From Tunturibacter psychrotolerans (lineage in GTDB: Bacteria > Acidobacteriota > Terriglobia > Terriglobales > Acidobacteriaceae): a stretch of 64,000 nt of DNA. The notes beneath the pieces are model-generated. The model did no database searches, had not been told where the DNA came from, and was given only the letters and a program-made list of their open reading frames with translations. Numbering within the stretch: the stretch's first letter is position 1; each line of letters opens with the position of its first letter. The stretch spans positions 4,154,001-4,218,000 of the forward strand of contig NZ_CP132942.1 in the NCBI RefSeq assembly GCF_040359615.1, read 5' to 3'. The position numbers were made by a program, and so were the translations under genes. Below are positions 27,945-39,191 of this stretch, piece by piece.

Positions 27945-28440
27945 ACGAGTCGTCTTGCATTGACGAGTCATCAGGTAGTAAATCTCCCGCGCGATCTGGC
28001 GATGGTGATCGGAGTCAAGTTTTGCGCTTTCAATTGTTGATTGAGTTCAGCAAGCGGACCTTTCATCAATGCGGCTCATTCTTGAATCTGCGCAGCGGAC
28101 GCTTTGTGCGCCTGCCCGTAGAGTTCAAAGGCCTGCGTTGGGATTTCGCGCTCCGAACTTTTCGAGACGTGAAGTGCCGCTGTGAATGCGGTATTGGCTT
28201 CATCCAACCCATTGGCTTTTCTGCCTAAGACAGTTTGTCCCGAGAGCAGAGCATCGATCGAAGCGGTGAGGCTGGAAACTTTTTCTGGAGATGCGGTTTA
28301 CGGCTGTTTCCATCGATTCAGGCGTTTTTCTTGCGAGTTTCGGATGTTTTCTTGGGCGGCAGGGGAAGTATTCTTCTAGGTTACATATTGCTACGATTGT
28401 CTCCGCAGAGCGAAGTGTGAACATTGGGAATCTCCTAAAG
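27945..28440 (-). pseudogene. Decayed C-terminal tail of an exported repeat protein
   Basis: On the minus strand two frames together spell a helical tail, SSLTASIDALLSGQTVLG, NGLDEANTAFTAAL, then LNQQLKAQNLTPITIA and a shifted EIYYLMTR. Such tails end many acidobacterial BNR/YVTN-repeat (sortilin-like, glycosyl-hydrolase-annotated) proteins. At least one frameshift separates the pieces and the propeller part is absent. The family assignment is from memory of tail motifs and is tentative. Confidence 0.4.
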
Positions 28441-28590
28441 CTCGTGGGTGCCCGCCCAGCGAGCACGGTAAAAGTCGGCCCTGCAAAGACGAAGGCACAA
28501 TCAGGGCACTCTTCTAGCGGGAAAATGCTCTCAATGTGCCGTTCCGCTCCCAAAATTTCGTAGTATATTTATGATTCCATTGTCCCTAAG

Positions 28591-28640
28591 CCCTTCACAC
28601 GGCGGAAGTGGGTTAGGTTCAAATCCTGCTGTGCCCACCA
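28591..28640 (+). other. 3-prime half of a tRNA (Val-like), no 5-prime half
   Basis: The segment reads like a tRNA from the anticodon loop to the CCA end: loop TTCACAC (anticodon CAC, 28594-28600), stem GGCGG, T loop TTCAAAT (28618-28624), and an acceptor strand TGTGCCC with ACCA at 28637-28640. The T stem has one mismatch and the variable region two extra bases. No matching 5-prime half (GGGCACA, D arm) lies upstream, so it is a fragment. Such 3-prime fragments are left where elements integrate into tRNA genes. Confidence 0.5.
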
Positions 28641-28689
28641 TCAAATCAACAACTTAGAGAAGCGCGGAACCCCACTTCCGAGCACTCAT

Positions 28690-29104
28690 CCATGTCTTCG
28701 GTCCCGAGGGTTGGATTCCGCTATGGCGGGGTGGCGCGACGCCGGGGCAGGCGCACGTCCTCATCGTCCTCATGAACCTTCGCAAATTCAACACGATGTT
28801 ACCGTTTCCAACACTCGTCGCATACGACTCTCGATTTGCACCCGTAAAAGGATACTGGCGAGGATGGATCAGCTGAGTTTGCTGTGGAAGGGATGGAGCG
28901 GTATGGCTTCACCGAGAGGCCAAATCGATGCGTCAGAAGCTGCTCGCGAATGCTCAAGGACTCGCAGATTAACAGCCATTCTTCGAGACCTACGATCCCG
29001 ACACCGGACTGGGCCAGAACTCACCTAACTTCAGTTGGAGTGCACCTCACTATTTCCTTTTACTCCACCCTGGTTCCGAGACACTGTCCCTGCAGGGATT
29101 CTAG
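28690..29104 (+). pseudogene. Decayed C-terminus of a GH63/MGH1-like glycosidase
   Basis: Frames on the plus strand together spell the end of an MGH1/GH63-type alpha-glucosidase: VFGPEGWIPLWRG, KFNTMLPFPTLVAYDSRFAP, GYWRG, YGFTERPNR, then ending NSPNFSWSAPHYFLLLHPGS before a TAG at 29102. Several frameshifts and loss of the N-terminal two thirds mean that it is not functional. It begins about 50 bp after the tRNA fragment, which suggests that the truncation came with that recombination. Confidence 0.65.
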
Positions 29105-29219
29105 TCACGAATCCGGCAGCTCGGGCGCGAAGCACGCAGGCGTTCTGCAATCATTCTTGAGGAATATAGGTCTGTGAACGAGCCCTTTCCAGTGATCGAC
29201 ACTTTGCTGATCGAGTTTC

Positions 29220-29699
29220 CTAAAGCCCGTTAGGCGCAAGTCTATTCTCTAAGATGTCTAAGAGCGGCACTTGTTCGAGCCGGATGAGCTGTCGGGCGGT
29301 GGAAAGAGTAAACCAACGTCCCTCGTCGACCTCTGGGATTTCAAGGCGTTTCTTCGACTTCGGAGGCCACTCAATCTCGCAGGTGTTGCTCACAAGTTGG
29401 GCTGGGTCGCAGTCTCCCTCAAACGCCCAGGCAATGACGACTTTTCCGCTCTTTTGTCGGACGAAACCCAGCTCGATAAAGTCGCCGCTTGCAATGAATC
29501 CAGTCTCCTCGAAAAACTCGCGCTGCGCCGCTGCGAGCGGTTCTTCGTTTTCTTCATACTCACCCTTCGGAACCGTCCAAGCGCCCTGATCCTTCTTCTC
29601 CCAGAGGGGGCCGCCAGGATGAACAAGAAACACTTCCAGCTCGTCTTTGGGCTTGCGATACATGAGTAGCCCGGCGCTGCGTTTCGATTTTTTGGTCAT
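29220..29699 (-). CDS. Nudix hydrolase
   Basis: A 159-residue cytoplasmic pyrophosphohydrolase. It contains a complete Nudix box, G-EYEEN-E-EPLAAAQ-REFFEETGF, with the metal-binding RE..EE core at about residues 61-66. The opening KRSAGLLMYR and the segment PLWEKKDQGAWTVPKGE resemble the small NTP/diadenosine-polyphosphate hydrolases annotated as NUDIX proteins of MutT type. It is the first intact gene to the right of the decayed region. The substrate is unknown. Confidence 0.9.
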   Translation of the reverse strand: MTKKSKRSAGLLMYRKPKDELEVFLVHPGGPLWEKKDQGAWTVPKGEYEENEEPLAAAQREFFEETGFIASGDFIELGFVRQKSGKVVIAWAFEGDCDPAQLVSNTCEIEWPPKSKKRLEIPEVDEGRWFTLSTARQLIRLEQVPLLDILENRLAPNGL

Positions 29700-29801
29700 T
29701 GGCTATCGGACATGCCCACTCGCTCCAAGCCAGTTGATGACTCGTAGAATGCAACGCGCTCGCATCAACGATGAAGAGGAATGACGGGCTCACTAAGTCT
29801 G

Positions 29802-30617
29802 TTAACGGGCTTCGACGCTGCTCACCTTGACGACTTTCTCTACCGGAGGTGTGACCATGCTGCTGGTATCCTTCATAGCTGCAATGGCCTTGTCGTAGCG
29901 TCCGGCGACGAAGTTGCCACGAATGCGGGCCATATCTTCGAGCATCTTGATGCCGTCCCTCAGGTAACTCATACGGCTACGTTCGTCGTGTCCCCAGGTG
30001 ACGGGCACCTCGCGAACGACGTACTTTAGCTTGCGGGCGATAAACAAGATCTCAGGATCGAAGCCCCAGCGTTCGATGGTTTGCAGGCGAAAAATCACTT
30101 GAGCCGCAGATCGTTTGAAGGCCTTGAATCCGCACTGAGTGTCTTTGAATGGCAAGCCCATCACAGTTCGGGTGACCCAGTTGAAACAGCGACCGAAGAA
30201 CTGACGGTAGAGCGGCTGGTGGATCGTCTGGCGGGTTCGGTCCATCCAGCGTGAGCCGATTGCCACATCTGCCCCGTCGTTCAGGGCGGCGATGAGACGC
30301 TCAGCTTCTTCCATCGGGGCCGAGAGGTCGGCATCCGTGAACATGACAATCTCGCCTGCGGCCTGCAGAAGGCCGTTGCGGACGGAGTAACCCTTGCCGC
30401 GATTACCTGGATTCTTCACGAGGTGAAGACGCGGATATTTGGTCATCCAACGCTGCACGATTGCGGCCGTGTCGTCGGTTGAGCCATCGTCGACGACCAG
30501 CACCTCTGCATCCCAGCCCTGCTCCGCGACACATGACAAGACCCGATCCAACGCTCGTTCGATCCGAGCGCTCTCGTTGTACGCCGGAATCACAATACTT
30601 AATTCTGGATGTGCCAT
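29802..30617 (-). CDS. Family 2 glycosyltransferase (dolichyl-phosphate-glucose/mannose synthase-like)
   Basis: A 271-residue GT-A glycosyltransferase from the ATG at 30617 (a TTG lies six bases earlier). Motifs: SIVIPAYNE at the start, VVDDGSTDDT for nucleotide-sugar binding, FTDADLSAP as the metal-binding DxD, and DTQCGFKAF, typical of the DPM1/ALG5-like branch that charges a polyprenyl phosphate. No transmembrane helix is evident, so it would act at the cytoplasmic face of the membrane in envelope glycan or glycolipid synthesis. It is monocistronic here and divergent from sppA. Confidence 0.88.
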   Translation of the reverse strand: MAHPELSIVIPAYNESARIERALDRVLSCVAEQGWDAEVLVVDDGSTDDTAAIVQRWMTKYPRLHLVKNPGNRGKGYSVRNGLLQAAGEIVMFTDADLSAPMEEAERLIAALNDGADVAIGSRWMDRTRQTIHQPLYRQFFGRCFNWVTRTVMGLPFKDTQCGFKAFKRSAAQVIFRLQTIERWGFDPEILFIARKLKYVVREVPVTWGHDERSRMSYLRDGIKMLEDMARIRGNFVAGRYDKAIAAMKDTSSMVTPPVEKVVKVSSVEAR

Positions 30618-30830
30618 TAGCAATCGTCAGACTTTCTTTTCAACTGCAGAGAGATGCACAGAGGAAGCTCCGGTTTATCATACTGCAATATTTGACGCAT
30701 AAAGGCTCTGTTTAGCTCTATTTTCTGATGTTTAAATGTGTCCGCCCCTAGGCTGCGCATTGGTTGCGGGTACGGCTGCAACAATAGCGAACTGTGCACC
30801 AGAACAAAGGTCCCTGCTAAACTCCACAGC

Positions 30831-31838
30831 ATGCAGGAAGACTTTTCAACACCCCCGCCACCACCGCCAGCGCCTCCCTACGCCCGGGCTTCGCAATACC
30901 CCTATCCGCAAACGTACGGTTCCATACCACCGCGACGTCGATCCGCGTGGTTTTATATCGGCATTATCGCTGGCTCTCTGGCAGCGGTCTTTTTGCTCGT
31001 CACCGGTATGGTCTGGTTCACCATGCGTTCAATGACCGGAAATTCAGCCGGCCTCGGGCTTGGCTCTGAAAGTATCGCCGTTATCGACATCTCAGGTGCG
31101 ATCCTGTCTCCTGAGACCATCGACAATCAGTTACGCAAGTTTGGCGACGACTCGTCCGTGAAGGCGATCCTTCTGCACATCAATTCACCTGGCGGTGGAG
31201 CGGCGGCCTCGCAGGAGATCTACCATGAGGTACTACGGGTGCGGCGGGAGAGTCACAAAAAGGTCGTTGCCTCGATCGAGTCGGTCGGCGCCTCGGGCGC
31301 GTACTACATTGCGAGCGCCTGCGACAGAATTTACGCGAACGATGCCTCTGTTGTCGGATCGATTGGCGTCATTATGGAGTGGACCAACTACGGCGACCTG
31401 CTGCGCTGGGCCAAGCTAAAGAACGTGGTGATACACGCCGGAGAGTTGAAGGACGCTGGCGACCCGAGCCGAGATCTGACTCCCAAGGAGGAGATCTACT
31501 TTCAGTCGCTGGTCGACAACATGTACACGCAATTTATTCATGACGTCGCGACGGGACGCCACACCACTGACGATAAGATTAAACCGCTGGCGACGGGCCA
31601 GGTCTGGACCGGGCAGCAGTCGCTTCCACTAGGCTTAATCGACAAGGTCGGCGGCTACCAGGTAGCGCTCATGGAAACGGCAAGGGAAGCTGGAATCTCT
31701 GGGGAACCAAACGTGGTGCGCCCTGCAAAAAATAAGCGAGGGCTGTTCACGTTGCTCGCCGACGACGGCGAAGACCTCTTTCCAAACCCTGGCCAGATGT
31801 TGAACCGTGCCCCAGGTTTTTACTTCATGTGGAAGTAA
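30831..31838 (+). CDS. sppA: Signal peptide peptidase SppA (short form)
   Basis: A 335-residue membrane-anchored serine protease. The ATG at 30831 gives a proline-rich cytoplasmic leader (STPPPPPP) and one transmembrane helix (about 40-62), then the S49 domain. The nucleophile Ser lies in VGASGAYY and the general-base Lys in AGELKDAGDPSRDLTPKE, giving the Ser/Lys dyad of Bacillus-type SppA. This short form has one protease domain and is expected to assemble as an octamer. It degrades signal peptides left in the membrane. A terminator follows at 31883. Confidence 0.92.
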   Translation: MQEDFSTPPPPPPAPPYARASQYPYPQTYGSIPPRRRSAWFYIGIIAGSLAAVFLLVTGMVWFTMRSMTGNSAGLGLGSESIAVIDISGAILSPETIDNQLRKFGDDSSVKAILLHINSPGGGAAASQEIYHEVLRVRRESHKKVVASIESVGASGAYYIASACDRIYANDASVVGSIGVIMEWTNYGDLLRWAKLKNVVIHAGELKDAGDPSRDLTPKEEIYFQSLVDNMYTQFIHDVATGRHTTDDKIKPLATGQVWTGQQSLPLGLIDKVGGYQVALMETAREAGISGEPNVVRPAKNKRGLFTLLADDGEDLFPNPGQMLNRAPGFYFMWK

Positions 31839-31882
31839 GGTACGCTCCTTCAGGCTTTACCAGATTGAAACATCCCAACCTG

Positions 31883-31914
31883 AAAGGGCCATCGGGGAAA
31901 TCTGGCTCTTTTTT
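31883..31914 (+). terminator. Rho-independent terminator after sppA
   Basis: AAAGGGCCA (31883-31891) pairs with TGGCTCTTT (31903-31911), with one G-T pair, and is followed by a T run through 31914. It begins 45 bp after the sppA stop. Confidence 0.7.
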
Positions 31915-32088
31915 GTCGACCGTCTGACGAAACCGACAGATTTTGCATCTTATTGGGCAACGATGAAAGCCTTCATACTTTTGATTTCTTTGGCAACCTT
32001 TTAACCTCCATCCCGTCTACAATCAACAACAACGGATTGTTTCACCACGGCCCCTATCGCCCTCCCCCCAGTACGAAAGGAACCCACC

Positions 32089-32445
32089 ATGACTAAAGCC
32101 GACCTTGTTGATAAAGTGACCGCTCTTGGAGACCTGACCCGCCGTGATGGGGAGGTTATTGTCGATACGCTCTTCGATGCCGTCATCGGCGCGCTGAAGA
32201 CCGGAGACAAGATCGAGATTCGCGGCTTCGGTAGCTTCCGAACCCGCCAGCGCAATGCCCGAACGGGCCGCAATCCGAAGACTGGTGCCAAGGTCGATGT
32301 TCCGGCCAAGCGGGTTCCCTTCTTCAAGCCATCGAAGGAACTGCGCGATTCGGTAAACCCGAACGGCGCCATAAAATCCAAGCCCGTGGCCTCGAAAAAG
32401 GTTGATAAAGAACACATCGATCCACACCATCCGCCTGCGATGTAA
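32089..32445 (+). CDS. HU-family DNA-binding protein
   Basis: A 118-residue nucleoid protein. The HU/IHF core covers residues 1-90: MTKADLVDKV start, GDKIEIRGFGSF, then the DNA-wrapping arm with RTGRNPKTG and a conserved end KPSKELRDSV. A basic tail of about 25 residues (KSKPVASKKV) extends beyond the canonical 90 residues. AAAGGA precedes the ATG. It bends and packs DNA in the cytoplasm. It is monocistronic, with its own terminator at 32463. Confidence 0.95.
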   Translation: MTKADLVDKVTALGDLTRRDGEVIVDTLFDAVIGALKTGDKIEIRGFGSFRTRQRNARTGRNPKTGAKVDVPAKRVPFFKPSKELRDSVNPNGAIKSKPVASKKVDKEHIDPHHPPAM

Positions 32446-32462
32446 ATACGCAACGGCCCATG

Positions 32463-32492
32463 AATAGCAGGTGCTTCGGCATCTGCTATTTT
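32463..32492 (+). terminator. Rho-independent terminator after the HU gene
   Basis: AATAGCAGGTGC pairs with GCATCTGCTATT around a TTCG tetraloop, with one G-T pair, followed by a short T run. It starts 18 bp after the stop. Confidence 0.85.
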
Positions 32493-32513
32493 GCTTTGAG
32501 CTTCAGGATCTTG

Positions 32514-33905
32514 TCATTCGGTTATACCTTCGAGCACCACCTCTGAGATCGGCTCCGTACCAAACTCTCCTTCCCATTTCGCTACGACGACGCTGGCTAG
32601 GCAGTTTCCAACCACGTTGACGGTAGTTCGGGCCATATCGGCAAGCGCATCGATACCGAGGATGACAAAGATCGGCTCAGTGGGTAGGTGGAAAGTTGAC
32701 GCTGTCGCAAGCAGGACGACCAGGATTGCGCGGGGAACGCCAGCGACTCCTTTGCTGGTCAGCATGAGGGTCACCATCATCAGAAGTTGCTGACCAAGCG
32801 ACAGATGAACTCCCGCTGCCTGCGCCACAAAGATGCTGGCGACGGCGAGATAGATCGTGGAGCCGTCGAGGTTGAAGCTGTAACCGGCAGGGATGACGAA
32901 CGCTACAATTCGGCGCGGAACCCCGAGAGCCTCCATCGACTCCATGGCACGCGGGAGAGCTGCCTCACTGGTTGAGGTTGCAAAGGCGATGCTTGCAGGC
33001 TCCCCCACAGCCGCGAGAAATCGACGAACCGGAACACGAAAGATGAGGGCCGCAGGTAGCAAAACAAGGAGGCCGAATCCGACTAACGCTCCATAAAGGG
33101 TGAGGAGCAGTTTGCCTAAATTGACGAGGACTCCAAGTCCCATCTGACCTACGGTAAAGGCCATGGCCGCCCCTACGCCGATGGGGGCGAAGTACATGAC
33201 AACGTTGGTAAATTTGAACATTACCTCGCTCAAACTCTCGAACAAGTGCAGCACCGGCGTGCGTTTTTTTTCATCCAGACTCGCAAGCGCAATCCCAAAG
33301 AAGACTGCGAAGACGGCCACTTGGAGGATCTGGCCCTCCGCTATCGACTTGGCAATGTTTTCCGGAAAGACGTGCAGGAGGAACTCCTGCCAATGAGTCC
33401 GCGGAGGTGCGGAGACCGTCTCACCGGAAGTCGTTGCAGGAAGGGTCAAGCCCACTCCGGCGTGGCTGAGATTGATTGCCGCAAGGCCAATGACGAGAGC
33501 CAGCGTGGTAACGACTTCGAAGTAAATCAGGCTCTTGATGCCCATGCGGCCCACGCTCTTCAGGTCTCCGTGACCGGCAATGCCAGTCACCAGTGTCGCG
33601 AGAATCAGCGGCGCTACGATGGTCTTGATGAGCCGCAGGAAGATGTCGCTGAAGACGCGAAGGCTGGTCGCCAGCACCGGCGCATCGAATCCCAATTCAG
33701 CACCCGCCACCATGGCGACAAAGATCCACGGCGTCAGGGAGCGGCGCCGGAGCGCAAAGAGCGCCAGGAACACGATTGCGCCACACCGCAGAATCACCCC
33801 AGCATGGTGCATTCCCGGGCCGTGGATCAATCCCAGCGAGATTCCGACAGACAGTAAAATCGCAGCCGAAAGCAACAGAATGTGTTGAAAGTTCGTCTTT
33901 AACAT
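32514..33905 (-). CDS. Dicarboxylate/amino acid:cation symporter (DAACS, GltP/DctA type)
   Basis: A 463-residue inner-membrane symporter of the glutamate transporter family. Signatures: LIKTIVAPLILATLVTGI near the first third, the serine-rich re-entrant motif SIAFATSTSEAALP, the GYSFNLDGSTIYL stretch binding cation and substrate, and LTSKGVAGVPRA in the second hairpin. It takes up C4-dicarboxylates or acidic amino acids with protons or sodium. The ATG at 33905 is preferred to the TTG just before it. It is monocistronic and convergent with the HU gene. Confidence 0.92.
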   Translation of the reverse strand: MLKTNFQHILLLSAAILLSVGISLGLIHGPGMHHAGVILRCGAIVFLALFALRRRSLTPWIFVAMVAGAELGFDAPVLATSLRVFSDIFLRLIKTIVAPLILATLVTGIAGHGDLKSVGRMGIKSLIYFEVVTTLALVIGLAAINLSHAGVGLTLPATTSGETVSAPPRTHWQEFLLHVFPENIAKSIAEGQILQVAVFAVFFGIALASLDEKKRTPVLHLFESLSEVMFKFTNVVMYFAPIGVGAAMAFTVGQMGLGVLVNLGKLLLTLYGALVGFGLLVLLPAALIFRVPVRRFLAAVGEPASIAFATSTSEAALPRAMESMEALGVPRRIVAFVIPAGYSFNLDGSTIYLAVASIFVAQAAGVHLSLGQQLLMMVTLMLTSKGVAGVPRAILVVLLATASTFHLPTEPIFVILGIDALADMARTTVNVVGNCLASVVVAKWEGEFGTEPISEVVLEGITE

Positions 33906-33983
33906 CAAGTGCGAAGAATATCAGTCTTCAACAGAAAGCAAATGCCCTACAGATCACTTTCGTGCGCTGATAGCATATCCGCT

Positions 33984-34562
33984 ATGCATCGCGTGACTCT
34001 GAGCAGCATCTTGTTCTGCATTATCGTCTCCGCTCCACTGATCGCGCAAAGCGATGCTGGAGCAGGCCCCGCTGCAGCAATCGGCTACGGCGCCTTCGCA
34101 CAGAACCCCGGAGTCATCTCCAATCCTCTGTCCCAGCCAACACTTACACCCGGTACCCTGCTCTTGCTGGAACTGGAGGGGCGTTTTTCACAAGCAGTCA
34201 CAGAAGGTGGCGGTAAAGCCTTCAGCAGTTGGTTTGCGGACGACGGAGTTACACTCAATAATGGAAAGCCCGCGATTCTTGGTCGAACCGCTATCGCCGC
34301 ACAGGCCCAGTGGGATCCGAAAACCTATCAACTAAGTTGGGTTCCGCAAGGCGCTCAAATGGGTCCATCGAACGACATGGGATTTACCTGGGGTCACTAT
34401 GAAGGTCGCAGTAAAGACAAAAACGGAGAGCCCGTGGTGATCTCAGGCCGCTACTTTACCGTTTGGAAAAAACTACCCAACGGCGCTTGGAAGGTCGCCC
34501 TGGATGCGAGTGCGGATGAACCGGCCGCGACAGGGGAGTGTTGTGTGCTTCCGAAGCCGTAA
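33984..34562 (+). CDS. Secreted SnoaL/DUF4440-like protein
   Basis: A 192-residue exported protein from the ATG at 33984, whose signal peptide ends near APLIAQ. The mature part resembles the NTF2-like DUF4440/SnoaL fold: LLLELEGRFSQAVTEGGGKAFSSWFADDGV, a central TWGHYEGRSKDKNGEPVVISGRYF split over two strands, and WKKLPNGAWKVALDAS. Such proteins are often predicted ketosteroid-isomerase-like, but no catalytic residues can be assigned. It ends about 65 bp upstream of the histidine kinase. Confidence 0.7.
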   Translation: MHRVTLSSILFCIIVSAPLIAQSDAGAGPAAAIGYGAFAQNPGVISNPLSQPTLTPGTLLLLELEGRFSQAVTEGGGKAFSSWFADDGVTLNNGKPAILGRTAIAAQAQWDPKTYQLSWVPQGAQMGPSNDMGFTWGHYEGRSKDKNGEPVVISGRYFTVWKKLPNGAWKVALDASADEPAATGECCVLPKP

Positions 34563-34628
34563 ATCATTGCTGCAACAAAAGTAGGAGTGCGCAACGATTT
34601 GCACATAACCTACGATTGAGCTGTCGAA

Positions 34629-37025
34629 ATGAATGCTCTCCTGGTCAAAGACGAAGCGTTGCGAATCGAGGCCCTCAATCAGTACGAGGTACTCAACTCT
34701 GCGCCCGATCCCATCCTGGACGACCTGACAAGTCTGGCTGCACAGATATGCGACACACCGGTTGCTGCCGTCTCGCTGATAGGTTCGGACCGCATCTGGC
34801 TGCGCTCTCGATTTGGCATTGACTCACTCGACGTCTCCCTCGGTAGCCTGCCCTGCGAGACCACCATCCTCGGCGACACAGTTTACGAGATCTCCGACGC
34901 GCGCAATGATCCCGACTATGCACCAGACGGCATTGTTCTCGAAGGCCGTCCCTATCGCTTCTACGCCGGCGCACCGCTGACAACTCCGGGCGGAGTGAGC
35001 ATCGGCGCACTGCTCGTATTGGACCGTCATGCCCGCACGCTGACTCCGGCCCAGTCGTCTGCGCTCAGTGTTCTCAGTCGCCAGGTAATCACGCGTCTGG
35101 AACTCAACGGTCGCATTCGACAGATGGATCGCGCGGCTCGCTCGCGACAGCGCGTCGAGTCCGCTCTTACAGTGGAGCGCAATTTTGTCTCGGCCGTTCT
35201 GGACACCGTAGGCGCGCTGGTCGCTGTGTTCGATCCAGCCGGCCGCATCGTACGTTTCAACCGTGCGTGCGAAAACGCCTCCGGGTACGACTTCCCCACC
35301 CTCGTCGGCCGCTATGCGTGGGACAAACTTATTCCGCGACAGGAGATTCCCGAAGCGATCGAGACCTTCGAACGTCTACGCTCCGGTCACTTCCCCGCCG
35401 CCTACGAAAATCAATGGCTCAACCGTGATGGCAGCATACGCCGCATCGCCTGGTCAGCGACCGCCCTCACCGATACACAGGGTCAGGTCGCATTCATCAT
35501 TGCCACAGGCATCGATGTGACGACACAACGAGCAGCCGAAGCCACCTTGCGCGAGAGTGAAGCTCGTTACCGCCAGCTCGTCGAAGGTTCGCTGGGTATG
35601 GTCTGCACACACGACCTTCGCGGCACGCTACTGTCGATCAACACCCACGGCGCAGAGACATTGGGCCGCAGCGTGGAGGAGATGACCGGACACAATCTCG
35701 AAGAGTTCATTGTGCCGGAAAAGAAAGCTTCGATGCCTGCTTACCTCAAAAAAATAGGCGAAACTGGCGAAGCTCAAGGTCTTCTTCATCTTTCCCACAG
35801 CGATGGAGAGATGCGCGTCGTTGCCTATCGGAATAAGCTCATCGTCGTGCCTGGACGCGCCCCATACGTTCTTGGCTTCGGCGTCGACATCAGCGAGCAG
35901 GTTCGGGCGGAGGGCAGACTTCGTACGCTTACGCGGCAGTCGGACTCCATCCTCGAGTCGGTCGGCGATGGTATCTACGGTATCGACCTTGACGGCAAAG
36001 TCACGGTGGTCAACTCCGCTGCTGCTCAGATGCTTGGGTACAAACAAGAGGAGATGCTGGGCCGCAATATGCATCAACTCATTCATCACACTCGCGCGGA
36101 CGGCACGCCCTATGCCTCTGCCGACTCACCCATCCGGAAGAGTCTCACCAACTTTGCCACCGTCCGCATCTCAAACGAGATCTTCTGGCGCAAAGACGGT
36201 ACCTCTTTCCCGGTAGAGTACGTCGCGCGTCCGCAGGTCGATTCACAGTCTCCTGACACCAACGGCGTCAAAGCGCTTGGTGTCGTCGTTGCGTTCACCG
36301 ATACAACCGAGCGTCGCGCCCTTGACCGCATGAAAGACGAGTTCATCTCCACCGTCTCTCACGAGCTTCGCACCCCGCTCACCTCGCTGCGCGGAGCACT
36401 CGGCCTCCTTGCAGGAGGCGCGCTGACCAATCGTCCAGAGAAGACCCAGCAGATGCTCGAGATCGCCATTAGCAACTCAGACAGGCTAGTGCGGCTGGTA
36501 AACGATATTCTCGATCTCGAGCGGATCAGCAGCGGTAAGACGGAATTGCATTCGACGATGTGCAGCGCTGAAGATCTGCTGCGACGAGCGGCGGGCGTTC
36601 AACAGACACGCTCCCCTCGACCAAATATCCGCATCTTCTTTGCGGCCCACGGCGTCAACGTCTGGGCCGATCCCGATCGCATTCTGCAGACACTGAACAA
36701 TCTCATATCGAACGCAATCAAATTCTCTCCGGAGGGCAGCGAGATCCATCTCACTGCGCGAAACATCGACGAGAATGAAGCGCTGATCGAGGTTCGCGAT
36801 CAGGGCCGAGGCATTCCTGCCGATAAGCTCGAACACATCTTCGACCGCTTCCAGCAAGGTGATGCCTCGGACTCACGCGCGATGGGCGGCACAGGTCTGG
36901 GCCTTGCAATATGTCGCAGCATCGTAAACCAGCACGGCGGCCGCATCTGGGCCACCAGCGCCCCTGACCAAGGTACTATCTTCTACTTCACGCTTCCTAC
37001 CAAACCCAGCACCAACCTGCTTTAG
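34629..37025 (+). CDS. GAF-PAS-PAS-PAS hybrid-input sensor histidine kinase
   Basis: A 798-residue soluble histidine kinase. An N-terminal GAF domain (about 25-155) is followed by three PAS domains (about 185-300, 310-430, 435-560). The HisKA H-box is STVSHELRTPLTSLRGAL (phosphorylated His about residue 577). The HATPase_c domain has N-box LNNLISNAIKFSPEG, G1 RDQGRGIP and G2 GGTGLGLAICRSI. There is no transmembrane segment and no receiver domain, so it senses a cytoplasmic cue such as a ligand or redox state. No response regulator is adjacent, so its partner must lie elsewhere. Confidence 0.93.
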   Translation: MNALLVKDEALRIEALNQYEVLNSAPDPILDDLTSLAAQICDTPVAAVSLIGSDRIWLRSRFGIDSLDVSLGSLPCETTILGDTVYEISDARNDPDYAPDGIVLEGRPYRFYAGAPLTTPGGVSIGALLVLDRHARTLTPAQSSALSVLSRQVITRLELNGRIRQMDRAARSRQRVESALTVERNFVSAVLDTVGALVAVFDPAGRIVRFNRACENASGYDFPTLVGRYAWDKLIPRQEIPEAIETFERLRSGHFPAAYENQWLNRDGSIRRIAWSATALTDTQGQVAFIIATGIDVTTQRAAEATLRESEARYRQLVEGSLGMVCTHDLRGTLLSINTHGAETLGRSVEEMTGHNLEEFIVPEKKASMPAYLKKIGETGEAQGLLHLSHSDGEMRVVAYRNKLIVVPGRAPYVLGFGVDISEQVRAEGRLRTLTRQSDSILESVGDGIYGIDLDGKVTVVNSAAAQMLGYKQEEMLGRNMHQLIHHTRADGTPYASADSPIRKSLTNFATVRISNEIFWRKDGTSFPVEYVARPQVDSQSPDTNGVKALGVVVAFTDTTERRALDRMKDEFISTVSHELRTPLTSLRGALGLLAGGALTNRPEKTQQMLEIAISNSDRLVRLVNDILDLERISSGKTELHSTMCSAEDLLRRAAGVQQTRSPRPNIRIFFAAHGVNVWADPDRILQTLNNLISNAIKFSPEGSEIHLTARNIDENEALIEVRDQGRGIPADKLEHIFDRFQQGDASDSRAMGGTGLGLAICRSIVNQHGGRIWATSAPDQGTIFYFTLPTKPSTNLL

Positions 37026-37028
37026 ACC

Positions 37029-38984
<1,956 letters not shown>

Positions 38985-39191
38985 CTCCCGCACAGCCCTC
39001 CGTGATTTCATCCAGCAAGGTGAAGGTACCCTATACAACTCAACCCGAGCAACCCGCCGTTACATTTAGGTGACACTCGTGCCTTTGGAATCATGTATGG
39101 TGGTTTCCGCATCTAGATTTTGAATGAAACGATAGGCTTTCCGCTGTTTTCTGTTTGACGATGTACGACGTAACAACTCCCGAGGTTTTCA

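Noticed and set aside
27917..28228. A 103-codon plus-strand frame
   Set aside because: It overlaps the opposite-strand frames that resemble a known protein tail, and has no motif or ribosome binding site.
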